Positions 37,363-47,554 of a stretch of 64,000 nt of DNA are shown piece after piece. The stretch comes from Paracidovorax avenae ATCC 19860. GTDB lineage: Bacteria; Pseudomonadota; Gammaproteobacteria; Burkholderiales; Burkholderiaceae_C. The stretch is taken from positions 3,472,001 through 3,536,000 of the forward strand of contig NC_015138.1 in assembly GCF_000176855.2 (NCBI RefSeq), read 5' to 3'. Every line of letters begins with the position of its first letter. The stretch's first letter is position 1. The notes beneath the pieces were generated by a model, which was not told the origin of the DNA, searched no databases, and saw nothing but the letters and a program-made list of their open reading frames with translations. The position numbers and the translations under genes were made by a program.

Positions 37363-39471
37363 TCAGCCCAGCACCAGCACGCCATCGGCAGCGCACACGC
37401 CCTGCCCTTGCGCCAGCACGAAGACCGGGTTGATCTCGGCCTCGGCCACCCGTTCGCCCAGTGCGGCCGCCATGGCGGAGAAGGCGACGATGGCCTGCAC
37501 CAGCGCGGGCACATCGGCCCGGGACCGGCCACGGAAGCCGTCCAGCAGCGGCCAGGTCTTGAGCGACCGCGCCATGTCCAGCGCGTCTTCAGGGGCCAGG
37601 GGGCACAGGCGTCCGTCCCGCTCGGGCAGCAGGCGCAGGGCCGTGTCCTGGAACAGCTCGGCCGTGACGCCACCCATGCCCAGCAGCACGGCCGTGCCCA
37701 GCGCGTCGCGGTGCAGGCCGAGGATCAGTTCGGTGCCACCGGCCACCATCTGCTGCACCAGGAAGCGCTCCGGGCGCTCGCCGGCCCGGGCCTCGACCTC
37801 GTCCGCCATGCGGCCGAGCCGCTCTCCGACCGCCTCCGGCGCGAGGCCCACGGCCACGCCGCCCACATCGCTCTTGTGCGTGATGCGCGACGACAGGATC
37901 TTGAGCACCACGCGCCCGCCAAGTTCGAGCGCGGCGGCTTCCGCCTCCGCGGCAGTGCGCACCACGCGCTCGGGCGCGCAGGGCACGCCGAAGCGGGCGA
38001 ACACGGCCTTGGCCTCGGCTTCGTCCAGCGCGCCGGCGGGCAGATGCTCCATGCCGGCCATGCCAGAGGACGCTGGCGGCACCGCCGCCCGGGCGGGTTC
38101 CCGGAAGGCAGCGACCTGCAGCATGCCGGCCAGCGCCGCGGTGCAGCTCTCGGCGGCGGCGAAGGCCGGCACGCCGCGATGCATCAGCAGCGCGCCGATC
38201 TCCGGTGCGTGCGGGCTCACGTAGGCCAGCACGGGCTTGCCGGATTCGGGCAGGCAATCCTGGATGGCGCCGGCCAGCAGCTCGGGCATGGCCAGGCTGG
38301 AGGAGCCCACGATGATCACCAACGCGTCATAGGTGGGGCTGGCCAGCAGCGCGCGGATTGCCCCGCGCAGCAGGTCCGGCCGCAGCCCGGCCAGCGTCAC
38401 GTCGATCGGGTTGCGGTCCAGCACCGCTTCGCTGCCGGTCTGCAGGTCGCGCAACGCCTGCGCGGTGGCGGCATCAGGCGCGGGGGTTTCGAAGCCGGCC
38501 ACGCCCAGGTCGTCGGATACCAGCGTGCCCGCGCCGCCCGTGGAGGTGAGGATCGCCACCCGCCGCCCGTGCAGCCGACGGCCGGTCGCGAGCGCGGCAG
38601 GAATGGCCAGCAGGTCGGAAAAACTCTTCGCGCGGATTACGCCCGCCTGCCGGAACAGCGCGTCGTACATGCGGTCGGCGCCGGCCATCGCGCCCGTGTG
38701 CGAGACGGCCGCCTGGGCGCCGGCCTCGGAGCGCCCGATCTTGAACGCCACCACCGGCTTGCCGGCGCGTGCCGCCTTCAGGCACGCCGCACGGAAGCGC
38801 GCCGGATGGCGCACGGTCTCGATGTAGAGCGCGATCACCTGCGTGGCCGGGTCGTCCGCCAGGTGGTCAATGAAGTCTGCCAGCTCCAGGTCCACCTCGT
38901 TGCTGGTGGCGACCAGCTTCGACAGCCCGATGCCCCGCGCCGCAGCGCGCGACAGCAGCGATCCGAGGATGCCGCCGCTTTGCGACACCACGCCGATGCT
39001 GCCCACCGGAAACTCGTCCATCTCGAGCGCGCCGGAGGGCGAGAGCACGATGCCGTCCGTGAGGTTGACCAGGCCGATGGTGTTGGGCCCCAGGATGCGC
39101 ATGGAGCCCGCGGCCGCCAGCAGTTGCTGCTGGCGGCGCGCCCCCTCCTCGCCCGTCTCGGTGTAGCCGCTGGCCAGCACGATGGCCGCCGCGCAGCCGC
39201 GCCCGGCCAGCTCCTTCACCGCCATGTGCGCGCGCTCGGCACCCAGCAGCACCACGGCCACGTCGGGCACCTCGGGCAGCGAGGCCACGTCGGGGTAGCA
39301 CGGCAGGTCGCCGATGCGGTCCACCTTGGGGTTCACCGGCAGGATGCGTCCTGCGTAACCGTGCTTGCGCAGGTAAGCCACCGGCCGGCCGGAGGTCTTG
39401 CCCGGATCGGCCGACGCGCCGATGACGGCCACGCTGCGCGGCGACAGGAGTTTTTCGATCGCTTCGCTCAT
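37363..39471 (-). CDS. acetate-CoA ligase family protein (ADP-forming type acyl-CoA synthetase)
   Basis: 702-residue single-chain ADP-forming acyl-CoA synthetase. CoA-binding Rossmann domain opens SVAVIGASADPGKTSGRP; the succinyl-CoA ligase-like middle domain carries the phospho-His in VSHTGAMAG; C-terminal ATP-grasp domain from about residue 480 (AKAVFARFGVPCAPE, then KILSSRITHKSDVGGV). It activates a carboxylic acid to its CoA ester, probably the acid brought by the Bug receptor of this operon. Enoyl-CoA hydratase upstream (4 nt) and PrpD downstream (3 nt) show one transcription unit. Confidence 0.9.
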   Translation of the reverse strand: MSEAIEKLLSPRSVAVIGASADPGKTSGRPVAYLRKHGYAGRILPVNPKVDRIGDLPCYPDVASLPEVPDVAVVLLGAERAHMAVKELAGRGCAAAIVLASGYTETGEEGARRQQQLLAAAGSMRILGPNTIGLVNLTDGIVLSPSGALEMDEFPVGSIGVVSQSGGILGSLLSRAAARGIGLSKLVATSNEVDLELADFIDHLADDPATQVIALYIETVRHPARFRAACLKAARAGKPVVAFKIGRSEAGAQAAVSHTGAMAGADRMYDALFRQAGVIRAKSFSDLLAIPAALATGRRLHGRRVAILTSTGGAGTLVSDDLGVAGFETPAPDAATAQALRDLQTGSEAVLDRNPIDVTLAGLRPDLLRGAIRALLASPTYDALVIIVGSSSLAMPELLAGAIQDCLPESGKPVLAYVSPHAPEIGALLMHRGVPAFAAAESCTAALAGMLQVAAFREPARAAVPPASSGMAGMEHLPAGALDEAEAKAVFARFGVPCAPERVVRTAAEAEAAALELGGRVVLKILSSRITHKSDVGGVAVGLAPEAVGERLGRMADEVEARAGERPERFLVQQMVAGGTELILGLHRDALGTAVLLGMGGVTAELFQDTALRLLPERDGRLCPLAPEDALDMARSLKTWPLLDGFRGRSRADVPALVQAIVAFSAMAAALGERVAEAEINPVFVLAQGQGVCAADGVLVLG

Positions 39472-39475
39472 CGCA

Positions 39476-40267
39476 TCACTCCTTGCCGCCCGTCCTGGCC
39501 AGAAACGCCTCCACCGAGGCGCGGTGCTCGCTGCTGGTGTAGCAGATGCCCTGCGCCTGGCTGCCCTGCGCGAACACGTCGTGCGACGAGAGTTCGAAGC
39601 TCTGGTTCAGGATCGTCTTGGTGAGCGCCAGCGCCGTGGACGATGCCGCGGACAGCTCCTGCGCCCAGGCCTGCGCATCGGCGAGCAGTGAATCAGCGGG
39701 CACCTTGCGGTCCACGATGCCCAGCGCCAGGGCCTCGTCCACCTTCACCTGCCTGCCGGTGAAGATCAGTTCCTTGGCGCGCGGCAGGCCCACGCGGCGC
39801 GGCAGGAAGTACATGCCGCCGCCGTCCGGGATAATGCCGCGGTGGATGTACGACCAGGTGAAGCTGGCCCACTCGCTCGCTACGATGAAGTCACAGGCCA
39901 GCGCCGTGTCCGCGCCCAGGCCCGAGGCTGCACCGTTCACCGCGGCGATCACCGGCTTGGGGCAGGTGTGCAGCAGGGCCTGCACGTGGTGCACCCGCTG
40001 CTGCCGGTGCCAGCCGTTGAAACCCACCTCCCCGGCTGGCGCGTTCATGCGCTTGTGCATGCCGCTGATGTCCCCGCCCGCGCAGAAGCCCTTGCCCGCG
40101 CCGGTCAGCACCAGCGCCTTGATGGCCTTGTCCGCCGCCACGCGCTCCAGCGCATCGCAGAACTCGGTGCGCATGTCGTCGCTCATCGCGTTGCGCTTGT
40201 CCGGGCGGTTCAGGGTGAGGGTCGCCACCGTGCCGGCGACCTGCAGATCGATCAATGCGTAGTCCAT
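39476..40267 (-). CDS. enoyl-CoA hydratase/isomerase family protein
   Basis: 263-residue crotonase-fold protein. Oxyanion-hole segments GKGFCAGGDIS and NGAASGLGADTALACDF are clear, and HRGIIPDGGGMYFLPRRVG is the catalytic region (an Asp where hydratases often have Glu), closer to the isomerase/PaaG-like side of the family. It processes the CoA ester made by the neighbouring synthetase. Start ATG 40267. 80 nt separate it from the Bug receptor gene upstream, but the direction and pathway logic support one operon. Confidence 0.9.
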   Translation of the reverse strand: MDYALIDLQVAGTVATLTLNRPDKRNAMSDDMRTEFCDALERVAADKAIKALVLTGAGKGFCAGGDISGMHKRMNAPAGEVGFNGWHRQQRVHHVQALLHTCPKPVIAAVNGAASGLGADTALACDFIVASEWASFTWSYIHRGIIPDGGGMYFLPRRVGLPRAKELIFTGRQVKVDEALALGIVDRKVPADSLLADAQAWAQELSAASSTALALTKTILNQSFELSSHDVFAQGSQAQGICYTSSEHRASVEAFLARTGGKE

Positions 40268-40347
40268 GGTGTTGCCGGGTGGGCCCGGTCGTCGATTGAG
40301 TGATTGGGGGGATTGATGAATGAACGGTGGTTCGAGCGCAGGGCCCA

Positions 40348-41331
40348 TCAGTCGGGCTTGATGCCGTTCTGCTGGATGATGCGGGCCCAGCGTTGCTCCT
40401 CGGCCTGCACGTAGGTGTCCAGCTCGGCCGGATCCCCTGCGTTGATCACCAGGCCTTCGTGCTCGATCTTGCGCACGAAGTCCGGCGAACGCGCCGCCTT
40501 GCGCGCCGCGGCGTTCAACCGCTCGATCACCGGCGCCGGCGTGCCAGCGGGCACATAAAGGCCGTACCAGCTCTCCACCAGATAGCCCGGCACCGTGGCG
40601 GCCACGGCAGGCACCCCCTTGAAGGCGGCGGAGGGCTCGGCAGTGGTGACGCCCAGCGCGCGCAGCTTGCCGCCGTCGATGAACGGGGACACGGCCGCTG
40701 CCGTGGCGAACATCATGTCCACCTGCCCGCCCAGCAGGTCGGTCAGCGCCGGGCCGGCGCCGCGATAGGGAATGTGGCTGAGACGCACCTTGGTCAGGTT
40801 GGCGAACATCTCGCCGGCCAGGTGCGCCGAGGTGCCCGCACCCTGCGAGGCGAAGGTCAGCTTGCCGGGCTGCGCACGGGCGGCGGCCAGCACGTCCGCC
40901 ACCGTCTTGTAGGGACTGTCCGGGCGCACCACGAGCACGTTCGGGCCGCGCCCGACCAGGATCACCGGCGCGAATGCCTTGTTGCTGCCGTAGGGCAGCT
41001 TCGGCTGCAGCGCCGGGTTGACCGCATGAGCGAACGACGCGACCACCACGGAGTAGCCGTCCGGCGCGCTCTTGGCCACGTTGTCCGTGCCGATCATCGT
41101 GCCGGCACCCGGCTTGTTCTCCACGATGACGGGCTGGCCCAGCTCCCTGGACATCTCCGCGCCCAACGTGCGGGCGATCAGGTCGGTGCCACCGCCGGGA
41201 GCGAACGGCACCACGAAGCGCACGGGCTTCTCGGGAAAGGCCGCGAGAGCGGGGCTGGCAGCGGCCGCGAGGACGGCGGCGCACAGCGCGAAGGACAGCG
41301 CGCCCCGGCGGGCGGCAAGCAATGCGGGCAT
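40348..41331 (-). CDS. Bug-family tripartite tricarboxylate transporter receptor
   Basis: 327-residue periplasmic binding protein. Sec signal peptide (about residues 1-30, ending ASPALA) and the opening FPEKPVRFVVPFAPGGGTD typical of Bug proteins. Ligand unknown, probably the dicarboxylate used by the operon. AGGAGA lies before ATG 41331. It is the first gene of the leftward operon and is divergent from an IclR regulator. Only distantly like the Bug protein at 10459: both share the PGGGTD/PAGGTAD loop but little else. Confidence 0.92.
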   Translation of the reverse strand: MPALLAARRGALSFALCAAVLAAAASPALAAFPEKPVRFVVPFAPGGGTDLIARTLGAEMSRELGQPVIVENKPGAGTMIGTDNVAKSAPDGYSVVVASFAHAVNPALQPKLPYGSNKAFAPVILVGRGPNVLVVRPDSPYKTVADVLAAARAQPGKLTFASQGAGTSAHLAGEMFANLTKVRLSHIPYRGAGPALTDLLGGQVDMMFATAAAVSPFIDGGKLRALGVTTAEPSAAFKGVPAVAATVPGYLVESWYGLYVPAGTPAPVIERLNAAARKAARSPDFVRKIEHEGLVINAGDPAELDTYVQAEEQRWARIIQQNGIKPD

Positions 41332-41360
41332 GGTCTTTGTCTCCTGGTTCTGCGGCGGAT

Positions 41361-41391
41361 GCCACGGGGCTCCGGCCTTCCGGGCCGTGGC
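41361..41391. other. hairpin in the Bug/IclR intergenic region
   Basis: GCCACGG (41361-41367) pairs with CCGTGGC (41385-41391), with an inner CCGG/CCGG pairing. It is about 30 nt upstream of the Bug start, in the probable leader or operator zone of the operon. Confidence 0.4.
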
Positions 41392-41544
41392 TCCAATGCC
41401 CGGCTCCTGGTCCCGAAGCTTGAGGCCCGCCCCGCAGATTGGGAAGGCACCAATTCCATTCTTTGAAACTGCCCCAGGCCAGAAACGCCCCTTCCTCTGC
41501 CCGGTCTTCGCGACGGGAGCCGCTGCACGGGTGACACTCCGGCC

Positions 41545-42333
41545 ATGGACACCGCCCGCTCCGCCATCCTTCCCGACAAGCCCGGACGCTCGCCCGCCAA
41601 CCGCTCGCTGGAGCGCGGCATGGAGGTGCTGCGCGCCTTCCGGCCCGGCTCCGAACTGCTCGGCAACGGCGAACTCGCCGAACGCACCGGGCTCTCGAAA
41701 GCCACGGTGAGCCGCCTCACCCAGACCCTGGTGGGCGCCGGCATGCTGCAGCTGGACGTGCAGCAACGCGCCTACCGCCTCGCGCCCGCCGTGCTCAGCC
41801 TGGCCCACGCCATGCGCAGCGGCTCCAGCGTGCTGGCGGCCGCCGCGCCGGCCATGCGCGCATTGGCCGAAAGCCGGCGCATCAACGTCGGCCTGGCCGC
41901 GCCCGACCGCGACGAGATGGTGTATCTGGAATCCATCCGCTACAGCCGCCGCATCGTGCTGCGGCACGTCGTGTCCGGCCAGCGCGTGCCAATGGAACTG
42001 ACCTCGCTCGGCCGCGCCTACCTCGCCGTCGCGCCCGAAGCGCGCCGCAAGGCCCTGTTGCGCAGCTTCCGCCAGCGCCGCGGCCCGCAGCCCTGGGCGC
42101 CCATCGCCCGCGCGATCGAAGAAGCCCGCGCCTCGGTGCGCGGCCATGGTTTCTGCGCCGCCGCATGGCAGCCGGAAGTGGTCGCGCTGGCCACGCCGAT
42201 GGTGCTGGGTCCGGATGCGATCTACGTGCTCAACCTCAGCGTCTCCACCCCGGACCCGCTACAGGCGGTCGTGGAAGAGCTGCATGCCCCACTGCTGGCG
42301 CTGCGGGATGAGGTACTGCGAGCCCTGGCGTGA
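41545..42333 (+). CDS. IclR-family transcriptional regulator
   Basis: 262-residue IclR protein: N-terminal winged helix (about residues 15-75, with GELAERTGLSKATVSRLTQTL) and a C-terminal effector-binding GAF-like domain with YLESIRYSRRIVL. It is divergent from the Bug/crotonase/synthetase/PrpD operon and is very probably its regulator; IclR proteins often respond to the pathway acid or its CoA ester. ATG at 41545. 213 nt intergenic space holds the hairpin at 41361. Confidence 0.92.
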   Translation: MDTARSAILPDKPGRSPANRSLERGMEVLRAFRPGSELLGNGELAERTGLSKATVSRLTQTLVGAGMLQLDVQQRAYRLAPAVLSLAHAMRSGSSVLAAAAPAMRALAESRRINVGLAAPDRDEMVYLESIRYSRRIVLRHVVSGQRVPMELTSLGRAYLAVAPEARRKALLRSFRQRRGPQPWAPIARAIEEARASVRGHGFCAAAWQPEVVALATPMVLGPDAIYVLNLSVSTPDPLQAVVEELHAPLLALRDEVLRALA

Positions 42334-42423
42334 ATGGACGGGCTGTGCAGCCTGTGGGCAAAACCCTGGGGCCGCACAACGCCAATAATCCACCGTTCCG
42401 CAATCCGCCGTGACAATTCCCTG

Positions 42424-42861
42424 ATGAACACGCTCTGGTTCCTGCTGCTCCTGCCCCTGCTCTGGCTCAACGCCTGCCGGATGCTCGCCGCACGTTCGGG
42501 GTGGCGGGCGCTCGCCGACCGCTTTCCGCAGCACCCGCCGCCAAGTGGAGAGACCGTCCGTTTCGCCTCGGCACGCATGGGGCGCGTGCACGGCTTGCCG
42601 ATCCACTACGCCAATTGCCTGACCGTGGCCACGGGACCTGAAGGGCTGTCGCTGTCCGCGCCATGGTTCGTCTTTTTCCACAGCCCGTCCATCACGCTTC
42701 CCTGGCAGCAACTGCAGACAGTGGAATCCATCGCGGATTCCGGAAATGCGCGCGTACGGCTGCGCGAAGGCGGAGAAGGCCCGGCTGAATTCCTCCTGAT
42801 GGGGCGTGCGGGCCAGCGGGCAACGGCCGCGTTCGACAGGTTCGGACGCCCGGGGGCGTAG
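42424..42861 (+). CDS. hypothetical membrane-anchored protein
   Basis: 145-residue protein with one N-terminal hydrophobic helix (about residues 3-19) and a soluble remainder with predicted beta character (VHGLPIHYANCLTVATGPEGLSLS and the SITLPWQQLQTVE strand). No recognised family; short length and a PH-like strand pattern are suggestive only. It follows the IclR gene by 90 nt and is convergent with the GAF-EAL gene (20 nt). Function unknown. Confidence 0.7.
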   Translation: MNTLWFLLLLPLLWLNACRMLAARSGWRALADRFPQHPPPSGETVRFASARMGRVHGLPIHYANCLTVATGPEGLSLSAPWFVFFHSPSITLPWQQLQTVESIADSGNARVRLREGGEGPAEFLLMGRAGQRATAAFDRFGRPGA

Positions 42862-42881
42862 CGCGACGCTGCCCTATCCTC

Positions 42882-44660
42882 CTAGGTCTCCCACTCCGGC
42901 AACGGCAGCCGCAAAAAACCCGGAATCGCGTCCGCCTCCAGCGGCCGCGACAGGTAGTAGCCCTGTACCGCATCGCACCCTGCGCCGGCCAGCATCTTGA
43001 ACGCCTCCCGGGTCTCCACACCCTCGGCCAGGATGCGGTAGCCCAGCGAATGGCCCATCGATATCAGCGATTGCACCAGCAGCCATGCCCGGGAGTCGCT
43101 ATCGATGGGCTGGACCAGCGACTGGTCCAGCTTCAGCAGTTCCACCGGCAGGCGCCGCAGGCAGGCCAGGTTGGAGTAACCCATGCCGAAGTCGTCCAGT
43201 GAAATCTGGGCGCCCATGGCACGGATTTCCTCCAGTGCGGCCTGGGTGCGCGCGCTGGTCATCACCGCGTTTTCGGTGCACTCCACGTGCAGGTAGCGGG
43301 GATCGACGCCGGCCACCGCGCAGGTCGCCCGCACATCGCGCACGAACGAAGCTTCTTCCAGGTTCCGCGACGAGACGTTGACGGCCATCGTGAGTTCGAT
43401 GCCCTGCGCATGCCAGCGGGCGAGTTGCTCCAGGGCGGTGCGCAGCACCCAGCGCGTGAACTCGTGGATGAGCGCGCCGCTTTCCACCAGCGGTATGAAT
43501 TCGCCCGGCGACACGTCGCCCAGTTCGGGGTGCCTCCAGCGCGCCAGCGATTCGACGCCGGTGAACGCGCCCGCCCGCAGGTTGAGCTTGGGCTGGTACA
43601 CCAGCCGGAGTTCGCCGCGTGCCAGGGCAGGTGAGATCTCGCGCATCAGGCGGTAGGCGCGGCGGTGGGACGCATCCAGCGCGGCGTCGTGCCACGCGAA
43701 AGCCGCTCCGCTGCCCAGGCCCGAATGCAGGGCTGCGCTGGCCATTCTCAGCGCATCGCTGGGGCGAATGGCGCCGGCATCGAATTCCACCAGCCCGGCC
43801 ATGGGCGCCAGTTCGATCGCCCGCCCGTCGAAGGCCATCGGGCCGCCCAGGGTGGCCACCGCCTGCACGGCGAATGCCTCGCGCTGTGCGTGGGTGTTTC
43901 CATCGGGCTCCAGGCAGAAGCGCATCTCGCCGACATGGTAGATGGTGACACTCCGCCCGACGAGCTGCCGCAGCCTGGCGGCGAAGGCGATGGTCAGCGA
44001 TTCCAGTGGTTCGGAGCCCACCGCGCGCGATTCGGCGAGCATGCGCTCGTGGTCCATGATCTCGACCATCATCAGCGCCGACGGCGTGCCGGCGGGGCGG
44101 CCGCGCAGGTCTTCGAACAGCTGCGTGCGGTTGGGCAGCCGCGTCACGGCATTGACCCTGCCCGCGCGCTGGTGCAGCTCGATGTGCGCCATGGTCATCC
44201 TGGCGAGCGTGGCCAGCTGGTCGCACTGTTGCGGGCTGAACGTGCGGGGGCGATGGTCCAGCACGCACAGGGAGCCCAGCACGTGGCCCGAATCCAGCCG
44301 CAGGGGCGCGCCAGCGTAGAAACGGATGTACGGCTCGCCCGTCACGAGCACATTGCGCTCGAAACGCGGATCGAGGGCCGTGTCTTCCACCACCATGACA
44401 TCGGCCGTTTCCACGACATGGGTACAGAAGGACGACGCCCGGTCGGTCTGAGCCAGCGGGAAGCCGAGGCGCGACTTGAACCATTGGCGATCGGCGTCCA
44501 CGAAAGTCACCAGCGACACGGGCATGTCGAAGATCTGGCTGGCCAGGCGGGTGATCTGGTCGAACTCCTCGCTCGCCGGCGTGTCGAGCAGCATGGAGCA
44601 GTCGAGAAGATGGAGCCGCTCCCTCTCCCGGGCATCGGCCGACGATTCGTGGTCTGGCAT
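42882..44660 (-). CDS. GAF / degenerate GGDEF / EAL c-di-GMP phosphodiesterase
   Basis: 592-residue soluble signalling protein. GAF domain (about 20-160, FYAGAPLRLDSGHVLGSLCV), a GGDEF-fold domain (about 170-325) whose signature is lost (GEMRF replaces GGDEF), and an EAL domain (about 340-580). The EAL metal/active-site residues look intact: ESLARWRHP, ECTEN, DDFGMGYSNL, KLDQSLV and QGYYLSRP. It should therefore degrade c-di-GMP, with GAF and dead GGDEF as sensory modules. ATG 44660 fits the start of the GAF-containing part; an upstream ATG at 44741 is possible. Divergent from mutS. Confidence 0.88.
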   Translation of the reverse strand: MPDHESSADARERERLHLLDCSMLLDTPASEEFDQITRLASQIFDMPVSLVTFVDADRQWFKSRLGFPLAQTDRASSFCTHVVETADVMVVEDTALDPRFERNVLVTGEPYIRFYAGAPLRLDSGHVLGSLCVLDHRPRTFSPQQCDQLATLARMTMAHIELHQRAGRVNAVTRLPNRTQLFEDLRGRPAGTPSALMMVEIMDHERMLAESRAVGSEPLESLTIAFAARLRQLVGRSVTIYHVGEMRFCLEPDGNTHAQREAFAVQAVATLGGPMAFDGRAIELAPMAGLVEFDAGAIRPSDALRMASAALHSGLGSGAAFAWHDAALDASHRRAYRLMREISPALARGELRLVYQPKLNLRAGAFTGVESLARWRHPELGDVSPGEFIPLVESGALIHEFTRWVLRTALEQLARWHAQGIELTMAVNVSSRNLEEASFVRDVRATCAVAGVDPRYLHVECTENAVMTSARTQAALEEIRAMGAQISLDDFGMGYSNLACLRRLPVELLKLDQSLVQPIDSDSRAWLLVQSLISMGHSLGYRILAEGVETREAFKMLAGAGCDAVQGYYLSRPLEADAIPGFLRLPLPEWET

Positions 44661-44895
44661 TTGAGGATTCTGCCAACGGGCAGGCTTCTGGGTTGACGAA
44701 GGTCTCGGGAACCGGAAAAAGGCGTCAAACGCCGGGTCCATGATCCCATGCTTGCCGAAACTGAACAACCGAGTTCCACGCGGGATAATCGCCCCATCGC
44801 ATCGGACTCATCCGGCAGGCGCCCCGGCTTCGGCGCGCCTGTCCAGCGCCATGGACAAAGGTACCAATTTGCAGAACGACAAGGAGCCATCGCCG

Positions 44896-47523
44896 ATGGC
44901 CGAGGGGAACCCCGCCGATTTCTCCGCCCATACGCCCATGATGCAGCAGTATCTCGCCCTCAAGGCGGGCTACCCCGACACGCTGGTCTTCTACCGCATG
45001 GGCGATTTCTACGAGCTGTTCTGGGCCGACGCGGAGAAGGCCGCGCGCCTGCTGGACATCACCCTCACGCAGCGCGGGCAGTCCGCGGGGCAGCCGGTGG
45101 TGATGGCCGGCGTGCCCTTCCATGCGCTGGAGAACTACCTGGGCCGCCTGATCCGCATGGGCGAGTCGGTGGCGATCTGCGAGCAGGTGGGCGAGGTGGG
45201 CGCGGCCAAGGGGCCGGTGGAGCGCAAGGTGGTGCGCGTGGTCACGCCCGGCACGCTCACCGACAGCGAACTGCTGCCGGACAAGGCCGAAGCCATGCTG
45301 CTGGCCGTGCACCAGGCGCCGCGCGCGCGCTGCGGGCTGGCGTGGCTGAGCGTCACGCAGGGCGTGGTGCACCTGGCCGAGTGCACGCACGACGAGGTCG
45401 GCACCTGGATCGCGCGCATCGGCCCGAGCGAGGTGCTCTACAGCGCCGGCGTGACCGAGCGTTTCGAGCAGCAGTTGCAGGCACTGCGCCAGGCAGGCGT
45501 GCTGTCCTGCCCCCTGAGCCTGCGGCCGGACTGGCAGTTCGACGGCGCCCTGGGCGCCCGCAAGCTGCTGGAACAGCTCGGTGCCGCCAGCCTGAACGCC
45601 TGGGACGCACAGGACCTCGCCCATGCGCATGCCGCCAGCGCCGCCCTGCTCTCCTACGCCGAGCACACCCAGGGCCGCGCGCTCACGCACATCCACGCGG
45701 TGCGCGTGCAGAAGAACGATGAACTGATCGCCCTGCCCCCCGCCACGCGCCGCAACCTGGAACTCACGCGCACGCTGCGCGGCGAGGATGCGCCGACCCT
45801 CTTCTCGCTGCTGGACACCTGCATGACCGGCATGGGCAGCCGCCTGCTCAAGACCTGGCTGCTGGAGCCGCGCCGCGACCGCACCGAGGCGCGGGCGCGG
45901 CTCGCGGCCACCGCGGAACTGCGCGGCGACCGGGGCGGCGCGGGCAGCTGGCAGGCCCTGCGCGGCGCTTTGCGCGGCGTGAGCGACGTGGAGCGCATCA
46001 CCGCGCGCATCGCGCTGCGGCAGGTGCGCCCGCGCGAACTCGTCGCGCTGTGCAAGACCCTGCACAAGGCTGAACAGATCGCCGCGGAGCACCGCTGGCA
46101 CGATCCGCTGCTGGCCGGCATCGCAGGCGACCTGCACGCGCCACCCGCCTGCGGCGCACTGCTGGCCGGCGCCATCCTGGAGGAGCCTTCGGCCCTGGTG
46201 CGCGACGGCGGCGTGATCGCCGACGGCTTCGACGCCGAGCTCGACGAACTGCGCGGCATCCAGAACCATTGCGACGACTTCCTGCTCGCGCTGGAAACGC
46301 GCGAGAAGGCCCGCACCCTGATCCCCAACCTGCGCGTGCAGTTCAACAAGGTGCACGGCTTCTACATCGAGGTCACGAGCAGCTACCTCGACCGCATCCC
46401 CGACGACTACCGCCGCCGCCAGACGCTGAAGAACGCCGAGCGCTTCATCACGCCCGAGCTCAAGGCCTTCGAGGACAAGGCCCTGTCGGCCCAGGAGCGC
46501 GCGCTGGCGCGCGAGAAGTGGCTGTACGAGCAGGTGCTGGACCAGTTGCAGGAGCACGTGCCGGCGCTCACGCGCGCCGCCCAGGCCATCGCCGCGCTCG
46601 ACGCGCTGTGCGCGCTGGCCGAGCGCTCGCTCACGCTGGGCTGGTGCGCGCCGCAGTTCGCCACCGAGCCCTGCATCGAGATCGAGGGCGGCCGCCACCC
46701 GGTGGTGGAGGCGCGCCTCGCGGAAACCTCGGCCGGCGCCTTCATCCCGAACCACACGCGCCTGAACGCCAACACGCGCATGCAGATCATCACCGGCCCG
46801 AACATGGGCGGTAAATCGACCTACATGCGGCAGGTGGCGCTCATCGTGCTGCTGGCGAGCATGGGCAGCCACGTGCCCGCCGCGCACTGCCGCCTGGGTC
46901 CTATCGACGCGATCCACACCCGCATCGGCGCGGCGGATGACCTCGCCAACGCCCAGTCCACCTTCATGATGGAGATGACCGAGGCCGCCCAGATCCTGCA
47001 TGCCGCCACGCCGCATTCGCTGGTGCTGATGGACGAGATCGGCCGCGGCACCAGCACCTTCGACGGACTGGCCCTCGCCAGCGGCATCGCCACGCACCTG
47101 CACGACCGCACGCGCGCCTTCACGCTGTTCGCCACGCACTATTTCGAGCTGACGGAACTGGCCACGCGCCATGCGCATGCGGTGAACGTGCACGTGGGTG
47201 CCACCGAGTCCGGCTCGGACATCGTGTTCCTGCACGAGATCCAGCCCGGCCCGGCCAGCCGCAGCTACGGCATCCATGTCGCGCGGCTGGCGGGCGTGCC
47301 CGCGCCGGTGCTCAACCACGCACGGCACGCGCTCTCGGCGCTGGAGGAGCGCGCCAACGAAGGCGAGACGCAGGTGGACCTGTTCGCCCCGCCGCCCGAA
47401 TCGGAGGCGCCCGGCATCAGCCCGGTGGAGGCGGCGCTGCAAAACATCCAACCCGACAGCCTGAGCCCGCGCGAAGCGCTGGACGCGCTCTACCAGCTCA
47501 AGCGGCTGGCGCAGCCGGGCTGA
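44896..47523 (+). CDS. mutS: DNA mismatch repair protein MutS
   Basis: 875-residue MutS. N-terminal mismatch-reading motif GDFYELF (Phe-X-Glu), ATPase Walker [11 protein letters not shown] at about 634-643, Walker [13 protein letters not shown] and the C-terminal linker are intact. AAGGAG (44881-44886) at suitable distance makes ATG 44896 the better start, although an in-frame ATG at 44851 would add 15 residues. It stands alone as an operon, divergent from the GAF-EAL gene and convergent with fabI. Confidence 0.97.
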   Translation: MAEGNPADFSAHTPMMQQYLALKAGYPDTLVFYRMGDFYELFWADAEKAARLLDITLTQRGQSAGQPVVMAGVPFHALENYLGRLIRMGESVAICEQVGEVGAAKGPVERKVVRVVTPGTLTDSELLPDKAEAMLLAVHQAPRARCGLAWLSVTQGVVHLAECTHDEVGTWIARIGPSEVLYSAGVTERFEQQLQALRQAGVLSCPLSLRPDWQFDGALGARKLLEQLGAASLNAWDAQDLAHAHAASAALLSYAEHTQGRALTHIHAVRVQKNDELIALPPATRRNLELTRTLRGEDAPTLFSLLDTCMTGMGSRLLKTWLLEPRRDRTEARARLAATAELRGDRGGAGSWQALRGALRGVSDVERITARIALRQVRPRELVALCKTLHKAEQIAAEHRWHDPLLAGIAGDLHAPPACGALLAGAILEEPSALVRDGGVIADGFDAELDELRGIQNHCDDFLLALETREKARTLIPNLRVQFNKVHGFYIEVTSSYLDRIPDDYRRRQTLKNAERFITPELKAFEDKALSAQERALAREKWLYEQVLDQLQEHVPALTRAAQAIAALDALCALAERSLTLGWCAPQFATEPCIEIEGGRHPVVEARLAETSAGAFIPNHTRLNANTRMQIITGPNMGGKSTYMRQVALIVLLASMGSHVPAAHCRLGPIDAIHTRIGAADDLANAQSTFMMEMTEAAQILHAATPHSLVLMDEIGRGTSTFDGLALASGIATHLHDRTRAFTLFATHYFELTELATRHAHAVNVHVGATESGSDIVFLHEIQPGPASRSYGIHVARLAGVPAPVLNHARHALSALEERANEGETQVDLFAPPPESEAPGISPVEAALQNIQPDSLSPREALDALYQLKRLAQPG

Positions 47524-47554
47524 GCCCGCCCCGCCCAACCCCGCCCGGCCCGCA

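Noticed and set aside
33236..37396. Long minus-strand open frame of 1,386 codons
   Set aside because: It crosses several real genes in the wrong frame and has no domain character. Same GC effect.
29647..39624. A 3,325-codon open frame on the + strand
   Set aside because: It runs antisense through the hybrid kinase, PrpD and ligase genes and out of frame across the MscS gene. The translation is low-complexity Arg/His/Gln-rich sequence. This is a side effect of GC-rich codon use, where stop codons are rare in the matching antisense frame.
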